Assembly: GCA_022559845.1 (NCBI GenBank)
Contig: CM040118.1
Span: 231,431,224 to 231,495,223 of the forward strand
DNA: 64,000 nucleotides
DNA from: Amorphophallus konjac
Lineage: Eukaryota; Streptophyta; Magnoliopsida; Alismatales; Araceae
Direction: 5' to 3'
This document shows positions 1-12,439 of the stretch, piece after piece. A program made the translations under genes and the position numbers. Position 1 is the stretch's first letter. Each line of letters opens with the position of its first letter. The notes beneath the pieces are model-generated. The model had not been told where the DNA came from. It ran no database searches and saw only the letters and a program-made list of their open reading frames with translations.

Positions 1-1340
1 TTTTCAGAAGTTTTCTTTTGAAAAATGAGAGGAGCAGCTTTGGAGGTGCTAGGAATGTCGGATGTATGAACAAAAGAGATTGTCATTTTATGTTTAAAAG
101 ATTTTTTATTGATTGGGATGTATCTAAGACCCTCTTTTTGAAAATTCACCTTGACACCTAGCATTTTATCTAAGTTCTCCTTCCCTTTGACAAATCTAGA
201 TAAGTCATTTTTCAAATCATTTGTCTCTTTTTCACATGCAAGGATTTTCTCATTAAGCAGGCAATTCACAGATTCCAAGTTTTCATTCTCTTTCAAGATT
301 TCCTTGTTTTCATCATTCATGGCATGGAGTTTTTCAGTTAAGTTTTCAAGAACTTTCTCAGTTTCAACAAACTTTGAGATCTTAACAAGCAATTGTTCAT
401 TTACAGATTTCAATAAGGAATTTTCTTTTTCAAGCTTATCAAAGCATTTCAATCTTCCCTCAAGTAAGGAGTTCTTAATTAACATGGCACTATTTTTCTT
501 TTTAAGATCTTCATTTTCATCCATGATGCTCTTACTATCAATTTCAGAATCAAGTAGCTTTTCAAGCATTTTATCATCATCCGACAAAGAAGCTAGCTTG
601 TTCTTAAGATATTCTTCATTTTCCTCAAGCATGGAGTTTTTAGACATGAGAAATTTATTTTGCTCACGCAACTCATCACACTCATTTTCAATTTGAAAAG
701 ATGTGTTATGTTTTCTAGCCATTTCAACATCTTCATTCAACCAGGAAATCTCTTCTGAAAATATTTCAACTCTTGATTCAAGAGATTCATTTTGTTCTTG
801 CAGATGTTCAATTTTTGACTCCAAGATTTTACAGTTCTCACAGGAGGAATTAGCATGCCCATTCTCATCATTTCTCTTTTTCAATCTCTTGATTTCTGAT
901 TTGTATTTTTTACATCTGTCATGCAAATCGGCACATTATTCAATTGAGGGTTCTTCAGAATCAGAATTTACCTGACTCGAGCTTTCCTCTCCATTAGCCA
1001 TCAAGCATGTACCCACTTGGGAATCTTCTGGGTTTCCTTCAAATATAGCCAGTTTATCCCATAGATCTCTGGCTGACCTGCAGGAGGAGATTTGGGGAAG
1101 AACATTAGACTCTATACAATTCCTTATAAAATTCAAGGCTCGAAGATTGATTTCATTTTTCTTTTCATACTTTGCACTCCATTCTCTTTCATTTGATGGA
1201 AGTTTATGTGGACCATTACATATAACTTCCCAGATTTCACGCTCTTTCATACCAAGATAGAAAGACATTTTATTTTTCCAAGAAATATAGTTGTGACCAT
1301 CAAAGCATGGAGGAAGGGAAGACAAACAAGCATAAGACAT
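1..1340 (-). pseudogene. SIRE-type copia gag, element 1 (interrupted by one stop, runs off window)
   Basis: This is the nucleocapsid-type gag of a Ty1/copia element read on the minus strand. The likely start is the ATG at 1340, just before FDGHNYISWKNKM, the N-terminal signature of plant copia gag (UBN2/DUF4219 type). A DLWDKL motif follows. The frame meets one TAA at 936-938, then stays open to base 1 as a long heptad-rich coiled coil (about 300 codons, rich in K, E, N and L). Near the window edge it has the LDKMLGVKVNFQKEGL motif, which recurs in elements A and B. Zinc knuckle and pol would lie beyond the left edge. The plus-strand open frames here are Ser/Phe-rich shadows. I am sure of the family and less sure of the exact start. 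Confidence 0.85.
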
Positions 1341-1405
1341 GATGCTCAATGAAACTCGCCGAGAGATCACCCTAAAAGTCGTTAGACCCAAGAAATTAGA
1401 GCCGT

Positions 1406-1417
1406 GCTCTGATACCA
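1406..1417 (-). other. Primer-binding site of element 1
   Basis: Read on the minus strand this is TGGTATCAGAGC, complementary to the 3' end of plant initiator-Met tRNA. It lies two bases inside the LTR end at 1420, as expected for the minus-strand priming site. Confidence 0.9.
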
Positions 1418-1419
1418 AT

Positions 1420-2405
1420 TGTTGGTCCCGGGTAGGCGAGCGGACAAGAAGGGGGGGTTGAATTGTCCCCCACTAAAAATGGTAAATTAAATAACTAACT
1501 ATGCGGAATTAACAATTTTGACAAGATTGAAGGGATTAACCTAGACAATGTAAGCTAAGTTCACTCAATTTCTTCCGACTCACTCGGGCAAGTAAACACA
1601 ATTGTCAAACAAGTATGACACACAGTGGAATTTAGATAATCAAGCAATGTGTGTGAACAATGTATGATTTGAACCACAATCTCCTATGAATGAGGTAGAT
1701 GATAAGGAGGCAACCACATAAGGCAAACCACAGGACACAGAGATTTTTAAGGTGGTTCGGGACCACGACGGGCTCCCTACGTCCACCCCTTACCAACTGG
1801 TAAGGCTCCACTCGCTGGATATACCAGCACGGGGAAAACTCCCCAACATGGAGCAAGGCTCCAACACACACGGGGATAAATCCCCAACACGGAGCAACGC
1901 TCCAACACACACACACGCAGGAACACGCCTGCACACACACACGGGGACGCGCCCCAACACACACACAAACACGGAGACGGAGTCTCCAACATGATCCAAC
2001 ACCGGATCACAACGCACACGGACTTGCCGCAACAAATGCAGCAAACAACATACAAAAACACGAGCTGCAACACCCGCAACACCGAAATCACACAAGCGTA
2101 CACAGACGGTCACACACACACACGAAAATCTTTATGAGTTGAGGAAATCAAAATACATACTCAAGATATGCTCAGACACAAATGAAACCCTTAAGAACAA
2201 TCACAAATGGATAGGAGTAAGATGTGGAAGTTGTTCCCCCTTCAATTTCCAGGCTGGATGATGATGTTCTTTGATGCTCGATTCGGAGGTAAGCCGGATG
2301 CCATCGATTTGAGCGTCAATGCGTTCCTCTCTTCAATCCGCTTCACTTTCTCTTCATGCACGATCTCCAAATCCTCCTAGATGTTGATCAAATCTCCTTG
2401 GCTTG
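1420..2405 (-). repeat. 5' LTR of element 1, distal (R/U5) part
   Basis: The LTR ends on the minus strand with the canonical CA next to the primer site. It is interrupted at 2405/2406 by the Tekay insertion and resumes at 13155; the two parts sum to about 2.3 kb, close to the 2.4-kb LTRs of element A. The part near the LTR end has a pyrimidine-rich 'attcaacccccctt'-like tract, also present at the ends of the A and B LTRs. The mini-hairpin leader at 1751-2008 lies inside it. No coding potential: the open frames at 1632-2119 are products of CA/GT-rich sequence. Confidence 0.85.
1751..2008 (-). other. Serial mini-hairpin leader of the element 1 LTR
   Basis: About eleven short inverted repeats sit in 258 bp, mostly separated by AACACACAC-like spacers. 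Plus-strand stems and positions: GGTGG/CCACC 1751-1787 with GGGA/TCCC inside; CCTTACC/GGTAAGG 1788-1805; CTGG/CCAG 1815-1827; GGGGA/TCCCC 1831-1844; GGAGC/GCTCC 1850-1862; GGGGAT/ATCCCC 1872-1885; GGAGC/GCTCC 1891-1903; GCAGG/CCTGC 1917-1932; GGGG/CCCC 1943-1955; GGAGAC/GTCTCC 1973-1987; GATCC/GGATC 1993-2008. The same order of hairpins recurs in element A. The element RNA would carry the reverse complement. Function unknown; packaging, dimerisation, translation and RNA stability are all possible. Confidence 0.85.
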
Positions 2406-3857
2406 TGTCACGCCCCGATGCGGAATCTCGGGACGTACAGTTAGGGGCACGCGAGCAAGAATTTAATATTCCGAACCATTGCAAACCATTGCACAAAAGG
2501 TTGGAAAAGGTAAATATCAGAGTTTTATTGATAATAAAATGCTGAGTACATTTGGGTAGACAACTACATTCGAATACTAATCCAAACTAGAACAACTTCT
2601 CACTATTACATAAGGAATGCAAACTGACTGAAAAGCTATAAACTAACACTCGTATCACTCTAGTCCATCCCCGACATGGTCATCACCTGGAAAGAGGGGA
2701 AAAGTAGGAGTGAGCTAAACACGCTCAGTAGATAACCGTAAGCAGGTATAAGTATTTAACCAATTATTACACTTTACATGAAATGCAATAAATGAACAAA
2801 TGTCAACACGATAAAGAACAATATATGAGATCGAGAATGTAACACTTTTACCACAAGTAATGATCAAGTAATGAACAAGTATAGCAACTACAAGATAAAG
2901 AACTTTGGCCATCATTCAAGTATGTTACACATGTAACCAGGTAATCACGCACGATTCAAGTATCACGAATTGTCATAGACGTAACAAGTCAAGTCAAGTA
3001 CTCGGGTGCAATGCCTCACCCTGTCATACACATCCCATGGGCTCAATATCATTTCGGGCGCTCTCCCCAGGACCAGACCGGGCCCTTATGATGCGTTGGC
3101 ATTTCATTGGATCCATGATCCCCCGTCTAGACATAGTCAATTTATGGCCAATCTAATCAATAGAATTTCTGTCAAGTGTAAGATGAGAGGACGACCCTTG
3201 TCTCCTCTGATTCAAGAGTATAACACAACGGAAAAACCCAAACTAAGGGTAGTCGTACGGCGAACACCGGGCCGTACTCACACGAGTAACGAGTCACGGA
3301 GTCAAGTATGAACGGTTGACAGTAAGCCGTTCGAGAAAAGTAAGTGTATAGATTTAATATACGAACCTCTCGGGTCGTATACGGAGATACGGTTCTAGAA
3401 AATCCGTATTTAAGTATAACAATAATTCTAATCATAAGATGAGTTGTGTATAAAATAGTTACCGGAATACGATGACCATTTAACCCATTAAAAATAATGG
3501 TTGATTCCGGGCTCGAGTATGACCGAAGGTTAATCAAGGATAATCGGTCATTTTAACAAGTTAAAACGATGGCGATCGGGACATTAGAGGATATACGGTA
3601 TATGTTTATACACCGTATAGGCCTAAGTTGCCCATTTTATACTTTAAGCAATAAAACAGCGGTCTAAATCATGCTTTCTATTGTAGACCATGGATAAATT
3701 TACCATTTGGTATCATTTCCTTTCATGGTAACAATTTAGAATTTACCGGATAGAGTGTCCGGCGTAATTTTACATCGGCCAAGACTTGCATAAGTCGACC
3801 GTCATACTAATCTTGGCTAATATATACTTAATCTTGCCTAATCCTATGTAAACTTGG

Positions 3858-4025
3858 TTAATCATGCTTAAACATAACTAATTATGCTTTAAACATGACT
3901 AATTATGTCTTAAACATGACTAAACATGCTTAAACATAACTAATTATGCTTTAAACATGACTAATTATGTTTAAACATAACTAATTATGTCTAAACATGA
4001 CTAATTATGCTTAAACATAACAAAG
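3858..4025. repeat. Tandem array of an approximately 20-bp AT-rich unit in the Tekay 3' LTR
   Basis: Imperfect tandem copies of a unit resembling TTAAACATAACTAATTATGC, with CATAACT/CATGACT alternation. The array is duplicated in the other LTR at about 11606-11773. It lies downstream of the TATA-like box in element sense, so it would be in the transcribed leader. Confidence 0.85.
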
Positions 4026-4680
4026 TTTGCTTACACTTAGCTAATGATGGTTAAATAATTCTTAATAACCACTAACATACATTTGATGTAGTTAATCTTA
4101 GCTAATCATGGTTAATCATGGTAACACATTTTTATAAGCAAACCAAGGTTCCTGTACAACAGGGACCAAAAGGGAACATGGCAGCAAGTAATGGGTTTAA
4201 GGGGGGGGGGTCGACCCCTACCTGCTGGGGGTTCATGCCTGTTCAGCCATTTTCTTCAATTTTTAACATGGTTTTCAGTGATTATAAATGGGATTACTAT
4301 GATATTAAGCTGAAACGTGCTTGAATACTTACAACTACTAGATTTTTAAGCCACCAACTACATGTTAATCATGTGGGTTAGCAATCTATCAAGTAACCGT
4401 GTTCATGTTTACTATTCACAAAACCATACGAATGCAATCTAAAACATGTATAAAACATGGTAATGATCCTAATAAGATTGCTAACAAGATTATTCTTCTA
4501 TCATTAGGTTGGTGCCTTTGGTTACCTACCGGATTTGACGAACAGAAGATAGAATAGAATGAATGAATGAAGCTCCGTGAGAAAGTAGGAATAGTAAAGT
4601 TGCAGAGGTTGTGTAGCTCCTCCACGGACTCTTCCAACAACAGCTTAATTAAGGGAGGGAAGGGGCTTAAGCCTACTCCC

Positions 4681-4689
4681 TATATATAA
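4681..4689 (-). promoter_or_regulatory. TATA-like box, Tekay 3' LTR copy
   Basis: The minus strand reads CTTATATATAGGG here. The identical box in the 5' LTR (12431-12439) would drive the element. Position puts U3 at about 0.7 kb and R+U5 at about 2.2 kb. Confidence 0.55.
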
Positions 4690-5405
4690 GATTTAAAGGG
4701 GCACGTGATCCCTTTTCGTGGCGAGAATATCGCACACGGCACTGCAACGGGAAGACCACAGTGTGGACTCCGTGTTTGCCGACTTAAACACATTCTCACG
4801 TGTTTATTGAGGCAAATAGTTAAGCTTAACCCTTATTAGTCTTAGGGTTAGTTGGGTGATTAAGGGTCATTAGATCAAAAACAATGCTTAATGATTTTTG
4901 GTGATTTTTACCCAGAAGACAAAAATGTTCATCAAAACATGCCCTTTCATAATACCAATTTTATGGATTTTTATCAAGTGTTTTACATGTACTAAACCAA
5001 TCTTTTAAGTTAAATTAATATTTTAATCAAATGCCAATGGTTTAGGCGATAGATGGAGTTTCAGATTTTTGCCAATTAAGCTCAAGAAGACAAACTTACT
5101 AGTAAAAATATGTTCTATCATTTATGATTTTTTTGTGGATTTTTCTAAGGTAATTATATTTTCGTGTGAATAGTGTTTCCCGGTTTTAAGTCGGGCTTAA
5201 ATTGATTATTAAACCATGTAAACGAGCTAATTAGGGTCAGGCACAGAAGACTAAAGTGATTGTCATGATGTTTCCTAATTAACTGCTATTTTTAGGAAAT
5301 TTCATATAATAGTCAAAAGTTTTTTTTTTTTTTTTACTTTTACTATTTACCATAGCATTATTTAAAATTTTTTTTTTTACTATTCACAAAAATTGGGGTC
5401 TTACA

Positions 5406-5441
5406 TCCTCCCCCACTTAAAGAATTTGGTCCTCCAAATTC
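5406..5441 (-). other. Tekay PPT with adjacent perfect hairpin
   Basis: Next to the 3' LTR the minus strand reads TTAAGTGGGGGAGGA, a typical plus-strand primer. One base away is a perfect 8-bp inverted repeat, GAATTTGG/CCAAATTC at 5422-5441 with a 4-nt loop. The same hairpin stands at the same place in the gag-only elements at 20309-20327 and 25089-25107. Confidence 0.85.
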
Positions 5442-5477
5442 ACTGAACCGAAATAGTAAGGGAAGAAAATAGCTTAC

Positions 5478-8400
5478 CTAGAACGAGTCGGGATACCGTT
5501 TCCGAATAGCGTCCTCGGACTCCCAGGTAGCTTCTTCAACTCCACGCCGACTCCATTGAATCTTAACCATCGGTATGGAACGATTCCGAAGTTGTTGTTC
5601 CTTCCGATCCAGAATCTTTACTGGTCGTTCTTCATAAGACAAGTCCTTCTTCACTTCGAGGTCCGCATGTTGAATGACGTGACTAGGGTCGTACACGTAT
5701 TTCCGAAGCATAGAAACATGGAACACGTTGTGTACTCCAGCTAGTTGAGGAGGTAAGGCCAATCTATAGGCGACTTCACCCACTCGATCAAGGATCTCAA
5801 ATGGACCAATATACCTTGGGCTTAACTTGCCATGAATACCGAATCGGCGAATACCTCTCGACGGAGAGACCTTCAAAAATACATGCTCGCCAATCTGGAA
5901 TTTCAAATCTCTTCTTCTATTATCAGCATAACTTTTCTGCCTTGATTGAGCTACAAGTAACCGGTCTCGAATAATTCGAATATTCTGTGATGATTCTGAG
6001 ACAAGATCCGGTCCAAGCCATTGCTTCTCGCCAATCTCATCCCAACATAATGGAGAACGACAACTCCTTCCATACAAAGCCTCGAAAGGTGCCATTTGTA
6101 TGCTGGATTGATAACTATTGTTATAGGCGAATTCTATCAATGCCAAATGATCACTCCAGCTGCCATCGAAGTCAATCATACAAGCTCTCAACATATTTTC
6201 CACAATCTGATTTGTTCTCTCGGTCTGTCCATCTGTCTGCGGATGAAATGCAGTACTGAAATTCAGACGGGTACCAAGAGATTCTTGCAAACCCTTCCAG
6301 AAATGAGATGTAAATCTCGGGTCTCGGTCAGACACAATGCTGACTGGAATACCATGAAGTCTAACCACTTCCTTCAGATATAATGCTGCTAGTACATCAA
6401 CCGTCCACTTGGACTTAATAGCTAGAAAATGGGCTGACTTAGTCAATCGATCCACGATGACCCATATTGCATCATAGCCACCTCGAGTCTTAGGAAGACC
6501 CATAATAAAGTCCATACCAATACTCTCCCACTTCCATTGGGGAATATCAAGTGGTTTCAATTTACCTGCCGGTCTAAAATGCTCGGCCTTTACTTGTTGA
6601 CAAACAAGACATCTGCTTACAAAATCTGTAATTTCCCTTTTCATGTTTGGCCACCAAAATGTCCTCTTCAAGTCTTTGAACATCTTAGTGCCTCCCGGAT
6701 GGATAGTGTATCGGGATCTATGTGCTTCTTCAAGGATCTGATTCTTTATATTAGCCTCATCCGGTACACAAGTTCGACCTTGAAACACCAGTCTTCCATC
6801 ATTGGCTATCGAGAAGTCAGGTCTGCCACTTAAGTTTTCCTTAATCTCGACTAGCTCGGGATCAATATCTTGTAATAGCTTGATTTCCACTAACAGTTCG
6901 GGCTTGAGTTGCATCTGGGAAATCAAAATCCGATCATTATCAATATTGAGATCCAGACTAGCCATCTGCTCCAGTAACTTCCATTCTTGTAACATAAGAC
7001 TGGATAACTTAGCCACAGGCTTCCGACTTAACGCATCAGCCACGACATTGCCTTTGCCAGGGTGATACTCGATAGAGAAGTCAAAATCCTTTATATATTC
7101 CAACCACCTTCTTTGCCTCATGTTTAATTCCTTTTGAGAAAATAAGTATTTCAGACTTTTGTGATCCGAAAATACCGTGAATGATTCTCCATATAAATAG
7201 TGCCTCCAAATCTTTAATGCGAATACTACGGCTGCCAATTCCAGATCATGCACGGGATAATTAACTTCATGCTTCCTTAACTGCCTGGAAGAATAGGCAA
7301 TCACCTTGCCATGCTGCATAAGCACACAGCCTAAGCCAATACCAGAAGCATCTGTGTAGACCACAAAACCGCCTTCACCCGAAGGTAAGGTCAAAATAGG
7401 GGCAGTAGTCAAACAATCCTTCAGAGTTTGAAAACTCCGTTGGCATTCAGCTGACCACTCAAACTTGATTTCTTTGCGGGTTAATTTGGTCAAAGGTACC
7501 GCAATTTTAGAGAAATCTTGAATGAACCTTCGATAATAACCAGCCAGGCCAAGAAAACTCCTTACTTCAGTAGCATTAGTAGGCTGTTCCCAATTCTTGA
7601 CTACTTCCACTTTAGATGGATCCACAGAAATTCCATCCTTAGTAATAATATGTCCTAGAAAGGACACTTCACTCAGCCAAAATTCACACTTGCTGAATTT
7701 GGCATATAATTGGTGATCTCTCAATAATTGAAGAGCCGTTCTTAGATGCTCGGCATGATCTTCTTCACTCTTTGAGTAGATCAAAATGTCATCAATAAAT
7801 ACCACGACCCATTGATCAAGATAAGGTCGGAACACATTGTTCATAAGTTGCATGAAAGCTGCCGGTGCATTCGTTAACCCAAAGGGCATAACGACAAACT
7901 CAAAGTGACCATATCGGCTTCGAAAAGCTGACTTGTAAATATCATCTTCCTTAATTCTCAATTGATGATACCCAGATCGAAGATCGATCTTAGAAAAATA
8001 CGAAGCTCCAGCAATCTGGTCAAATAACTCATCAATCCTCGGCAGTGGATATTTATTCTTGACAGTTATCTGGTTGAGTTGCCGATAGTCGATGCACAAC
8101 CTCATCGAACCATCTTTCTTCCGAACAAACAATACAGGAGCTCCCCAAGGGGAAACACTCGGGCGAATAAAACCCTTCTCGAGCAACTCCAACAATTGCT
8201 GCTTCAATTCCCGCAATTCCGCAGGAGACATGCGATAAGGGGCTTTAGAAACAGGAGACGATCCAGGAATAAGATCAATAGAAAATGTCACTTCACGCTG
8301 AGGCGGAAGTCCTGGTAACTCCTCTAGAAAAACATCTGGGAAGTCTCGGACAATAGGAATGTCCTTAATCTCGGTCTGCTGTTCAGGGGACGCATGAATA

Positions 8401-9908
8401 AAAGCCAGGAAAGCTTCACATCCACGCCTCAATAACTTATCAACACGAAGAGTCGAGATAAGAGACACCGGACTAGGATGTTTCACTCCTTTGAAGAATA
8501 ATCCGGGGTGCTTAGAAAAAGACACCGAACAAGAATTGCAGTGAACATTGACCTCATACTGGGCCAACCAGTCGGCTCCTAGGATTACATCGTAATCCTT
8601 CATGTCTATGCAAATCAAGTCGGCTGGAAAATTCCGATCATTCACCATAACTTTACTAGAAGGATAATAATGCTGAATAGCTGAACTGGTCCCAATAGGG
8701 GTTGATATCTCTAACGGAGAGTCCATCAAAACAGGTTCTATAGCTAATAACTTAGCAAATCTCCGGGATATAAAAGAATGTGTTGCACCAGTATCAAATA
8801 GAACAAAAGCCGGAAAGTCGGATATAATGAGAGTACCTTCGACGAGTCCACCATCCTCGGAGATACCCTTTTCCTTTGTATGAAGAGCCTGGAGCCTGCC
8901 CTGAGGCTTCTTGACGTTTAGAGGTTTTGCCGGGATAGCTTGTTGCGATAATAAGGGGCAGTTGGGAATGCGGTGCTCCTTGCTTCCACATCGCAGACAT
9001 GCACCTTGCTTGCGCCAACAATCCTCCATTTTGTGACCGGGACGATCACAATATCGGCATACGCCTTTGAATGGAACCACAGAATCAGGTTTCTTGTCTT
9101 CTTGTCTTGGCGCCTTGCCCTTCCACGAACCAGAACCAGAACTAGAACCAATACTAGTGAAAGGTCTTTTCTTGTTAGGACCAGTGCCAGAATCAGTCTT
9201 ATCATTCTTGAGTGCCTTCGGTTGATTCTTCTTACTACCTTGACCACGAATCCTTTCCGTCATTTCCAATGTATCTTCTAATACTTGTGCCTTTCTTACC
9301 ATCTCAGAATATGTAGAAATTTCTAGTGGTGCCAGTTGATTAATATAATGAAGTCGAAGACCATTAAGGAAACGCTTCGCCTTCATTTTCTCAGTTGAAA
9401 TGAGATGTCTCGCATAACGAGAGAGTCTTGCAAACTGGGCTTCATATTCTGATACCGATAAGCTTCGCTGCTTCAGAGCTGCGAATTCCGCGGCCTTCTT
9501 TTCTTGCACGCGATCAGAAAAATATTTATCAATGAAGAATTCCTCGAATTCCTCCCACGAGACTTGTTGGTCACCGAGAGTCGGTTTAATAGACTCCCAC
9601 CAAGTACGTGCATCACGTTCCAGTTGGAAAATGGACAAGAGAACATGCTCCTGGTCAGTGCATTGCATGACCTCAAAAATCCTTGCCATCTCGTCGAGCC
9701 AGTTCTCGGCTTCATCAGGATCGGTTGAACCAGCAAACCTAGGCGGGTTCATCCCTCGGAAATTCCGATACAATTCACCAGTACCATGAGCTGCGCCATG
9801 AGGTGCCGCTCCGGCTCCAGCTCCTACCTGAGCCAATGCATTCAAGGCTTGCGTAAGTCCTTGAACCGTACGTTGCAAATTCCTCATCTCAGCACGATTG
9901 GCTGCCAT
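5478..9908 (-). CDS. Tekay gag-pol polyprotein, 1476 aa, intact
   Basis: One uninterrupted frame encodes all proteins for retrotransposition. In order: gag matrix/capsid (about 50-215), two CCHC zinc knuckles (about 284-297 and 304-317), aspartic protease with DTGA at 372-375, reverse transcriptase with FIDD at 704-707, RNase H with catalytic D853 and D915, and integrase. Integrase has an HHCC finger (H1063, H1070, C1100, C1103), the triad D1133, D1194, E1230 (35 residues between the last two) and a GPF motif ([10 protein letters not shown]) near 1370. The last ~50 residues form a chromodomain-like tail, which in chromoviruses directs integration to heterochromatin. Start chosen at MAANRAEM: it matches the gag starts of the related elements at 26255 and 31258. 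No key residue appears lost. Probably cleaved by its own protease; potentially autonomous if transcribed. Confidence 0.97.
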   Translation of the reverse strand: MAANRAEMRNLQRTVQGLTQALNALAQVGAGAGAAPHGAAHGTGELYRNFRGMNPPRFAGSTDPDEAENWLDEMARIFEVMQCTDQEHVLLSIFQLERDARTWWESIKPTLGDQQVSWEEFEEFFIDKYFSDRVQEKKAAEFAALKQRSLSVSEYEAQFARLSRYARHLISTEKMKAKRFLNGLRLHYINQLAPLEISTYSEMVRKAQVLEDTLEMTERIRGQGSKKNQPKALKNDKTDSGTGPNKKRPFTSIGSSSGSGSWKGKAPRQEDKKPDSVVPFKGVCRYCDRPGHKMEDCWRKQGACLRCGSKEHRIPNCPLLSQQAIPAKPLNVKKPQGRLQALHTKEKGISEDGGLVEGTLIISDFPAFVLFDTGATHSFISRRFAKLLAIEPVLMDSPLEISTPIGTSSAIQHYYPSSKVMVNDRNFPADLICIDMKDYDVILGADWLAQYEVNVHCNSCSVSFSKHPGLFFKGVKHPSPVSLISTLRVDKLLRRGCEAFLAFIHASPEQQTEIKDIPIVRDFPDVFLEELPGLPPQREVTFSIDLIPGSSPVSKAPYRMSPAELRELKQQLLELLEKGFIRPSVSPWGAPVLFVRKKDGSMRLCIDYRQLNQITVKNKYPLPRIDELFDQIAGASYFSKIDLRSGYHQLRIKEDDIYKSAFRSRYGHFEFVVMPFGLTNAPAAFMQLMNNVFRPYLDQWVVVFIDDILIYSKSEEDHAEHLRTALQLLRDHQLYAKFSKCEFWLSEVSFLGHIITKDGISVDPSKVEVVKNWEQPTNATEVRSFLGLAGYYRRFIQDFSKIAVPLTKLTRKEIKFEWSAECQRSFQTLKDCLTTAPILTLPSGEGGFVVYTDASGIGLGCVLMQHGKVIAYSSRQLRKHEVNYPVHDLELAAVVFALKIWRHYLYGESFTVFSDHKSLKYLFSQKELNMRQRRWLEYIKDFDFSIEYHPGKGNVVADALSRKPVAKLSSLMLQEWKLLEQMASLDLNIDNDRILISQMQLKPELLVEIKLLQDIDPELVEIKENLSGRPDFSIANDGRLVFQGRTCVPDEANIKNQILEEAHRSRYTIHPGGTKMFKDLKRTFWWPNMKREITDFVSRCLVCQQVKAEHFRPAGKLKPLDIPQWKWESIGMDFIMGLPKTRGGYDAIWVIVDRLTKSAHFLAIKSKWTVDVLAALYLKEVVRLHGIPVSIVSDRDPRFTSHFWKGLQESLGTRLNFSTAFHPQTDGQTERTNQIVENMLRACMIDFDGSWSDHLALIEFAYNNSYQSSIQMAPFEALYGRSCRSPLCWDEIGEKQWLGPDLVSESSQNIRIIRDRLLVAQSRQKSYADNRRRDLKFQIGEHVFLKVSPSRGIRRFGIHGKLSPRYIGPFEILDRVGEVAYRLALPPQLAGVHNVFHVSMLRKYVYDPSHVIQHADLEVKKDLSYEERPVKILDRKEQQLRNRSIPMVKIQWSRRGVEEATWESEDAIRKRYPDSF

Positions 9909-10134
9909 TTCAAGTACCTATAAGGTAATCCATTGTTTATGAGTCGATTATTATGAGAGAAGAATTCTCTGATGAGAGGAGAGAGAAAGAACTAGAGGAG
10001 TGAGACATGATTACGGTTAATAGCTTAACCCGATTTCTACCCAAATCTCACAAGGTCTAGTTTTTCCTAAACTTATAGGAGAGAAGGAAACCTAGGACAA
10101 TTTTAACCTAAATTTCTAGGTCAATGCGACCTAG

Positions 10135-10146
10135 GCTCTGATACCA
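10135..10146 (-). other. Primer-binding site of the Tekay element
   Basis: The minus strand reads TGGTATCAGAGC, the plant initiator-Met tRNA complement, a few bases inside the 5' LTR edge at 10154. Confidence 0.93.
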
Positions 10147-11605
10147 ACTAAACTGTCACGCCCCGATGCGGAATCTCGGGACGTACAGTTAGGGGCACGC
10201 GAGCAAGAATTTAATATTCCGAACCATTGCAAACCATTGCACAAAAGGTTGGAAAAGGTAAATATCAGAGTTTTATTGATAATAAAATGCTGAGTACATT
10301 TGGGTAGACAACTACATTCGAATACTAATCCAAACTAGAACAACTTCTCACTATTACATAAGGAATGCAAACTGACTGAAAAGCTATAAACTAACACTCG
10401 TATCACTCTAGTCCATCCCCGACATGGTCATCACCTGGAAAGAGGGGAAAAGTAGGAGTGAGCTAAACACGCTCAGTAGATAACCGTAAGCAGGTATAAG
10501 TATTTAACCAATTATTACACTTTACATGAAATGCAATAAATGAACAAATGTCAACACGATAAAGAACAATATATGAGATCGAGAATGTAACACTTTTACC
10601 ACAAGTAATGATCAAGTAATGAACAAGTATAGCAACTACAAGATAAAGAACTTTGGCCATCATTCAAGTATGTTACACATGTAACCAGGTAATCACGCAC
10701 GATTCAAGTATCACGAATTGTCATAGACGTAACAAGTCAAGTCAAGTACTCGGGTGCAATGCCTCACCCTGTCATACACATCCCATGGGCTCAATATCAT
10801 TTCGGGCGCTCTCCCCAGGACCAGACCGGGCCCTTATGATGCGTTGGCATTTCATTGGATCCATGATCCCCCGTCTAGACATAGTCAATTTATGGCCAAT
10901 CTAATCAATAGAATTTCTGTCAAGTGTAAGATGAGAGGACGACCCTTGTCTCCTCTGATTCAAGAGTATAACACAACGGAAAAACCCAAACTAAGGGTAG
11001 TCGTACGGCGAACACCGGGCCGTACTCACACGAGTAACGAGTCACGGAGTCAAGTATGAACGGTTGACAGTAAGCCGTTCGAGAAAAGTAAGTGTATAGA
11101 TTTAATATACGAACCTCTCGGGTCGTATACGGAGATACGGTTCTAGAAAATCCGTATTTAAGTATAACAATAATTCTAATCATAAGATGAGTTGTGTATA
11201 AAATAGTTACTGGAATACGATGACCATTTAACCCATTAAAAATAATGGTTGATTCCGGGCTCGAGTATGACCGAAGGTTAATCAAGGATAATCGGTCATT
11301 TTAACAAGTTAAAACGATGGCGATCGGGACATTAGAGGATATACGGTATATGTTTATACACCGTATAGGCCTAAGTTGCCCATTTTATACTTTAAGCAAT
11401 AAAACAGCGGTCTAAATCATGCTTTCTATTGTAGACCATGGATAAATTTACCATTTGGTATCATTTCCTTTCATGGTAACAATTTAGAATTTACCGGATA
11501 GAGTGTCCGGCGTAATTTTACATCGGCCAAGACTTGCATAAGTCGACCGTCATACTAATCTTGGCTAATATATACTTAATCTTGCCTAATCCTATGTAAA
11601 CTTGG

Positions 11606-11773
11606 TTAATCATGCTTAAACATAACTAATTATGCTTTAAACATGACTAATTATGTCTTAAACATGACTAAATATGCTTAAACATAACTAATTATGCTTT
11701 AAACATGACTAATTATGTTTAAACATAACTAATTATGTCTAAACATGACTAATTATGCTTAAACATAACAAAG
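11606..11773. repeat. Tandem AT-rich array, Tekay 5' LTR copy
   Basis: Same approximately 20-bp array as in the 3' LTR, differing by one substitution (AAACATGC to AAATATGC). Confidence 0.85.
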
Positions 11774-12430
11774 TTTGCTTACACTTAGCTAATGATGGTT
11801 AAATAATTCTTAATAACCACTAACATACATTTGATGTAGTTAATCTTAGCTAATCATGGTTAATCATGGTAACACATTTTTATAAGCAAACCAAGGTTCC
11901 TGTACAACAGGGACCAAAAGGGAACATGGCAGCAAGTAATGGGTTTAAGGGGGGGGGGGGTCGACCCCTACCTGCTGGGGGTTCATGCCTGTTCAGCCAT
12001 TTTCTTCAATTTTTAACATGGTTTTCAGTGATTATAAATGGGATTACTATGATATTAAGCTGAAACGTGCTTGAATACTTACAACTACTAGATTTTTAAG
12101 CCACCAACTACATGTTAATCATGTGGGTTAGCAATCTATCAAGTAACCGTGTTCATGTTTACTATTCACAAAACCATACGAATGTAATCTAAAACATGTA
12201 TAAAACATGGTAATGATCCTAATAAGATTGCTAACAAGATTATTCTTCTATCATTAGGTTGGTGCCTTTGGTTACCTACCGGATTTGACGAACAGAAGAT
12301 AGAATAGAATGAATGAATGAAGCTCCGTGAGAAAGTAGGAATAGTAAAGTTGCAGAGGTTGTGTAGCTCCTCCACGGACTCTTCCAACAACAGCTTAATT
12401 AAGGGAGGGAAGGGGCTTAAGCCTACTCCC

Positions 12431-12439
12431 TATATATAA
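12431..12439 (-). promoter_or_regulatory. TATA-like box of the Tekay 5' LTR
   Basis: TATATATA on the minus strand about 720 bp inside the LTR 5' end. This is the likely core promoter of the intact element; the transcription start is inferred, not seen. Confidence 0.55.

Larger units (their letters stand above)
2406..5405 (-). repeat. 3' LTR of the Tekay element
   Basis: 3000 bp, starting TGTCACGCC on the plus strand and ending CTTACA. It matches 10154-13154 almost base for base (constant offset 7748). It contains a TATA-like box at 4681-4689 (minus strand), an AT-rich tandem array at 3858-4025, G and T homopolymers, and several CGTAC/TACGG words between 3250 and 3620. Short open frames here are repeated identically in the other LTR and show no coding signature. 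Confidence 0.97.

Noticed and set aside
151..975. Plus-strand open frames rich in Ser and Phe
   Set aside because: They are antisense shadows of the minus-strand coiled-coil gag, which reads continuously apart from one stop and has recognisable motifs.
1751..2008. Possible CRISPR-like array
   Set aside because: Repeats are different hairpins with CA spacers in a plant LTR; there is no constant repeat and no cas gene.
1632..2119. Overlapping open frames on both strands with Cys/Val or Thr/His repeats
   Set aside because: They come from the CA/GT-rich spacers of the hairpin leader; no domain, and they lie inside an LTR.
2715..4640. Several 60-120 codon frames duplicated at 10463-12390
   Set aside because: They are duplicated because they lie in identical LTRs; no coding signature.
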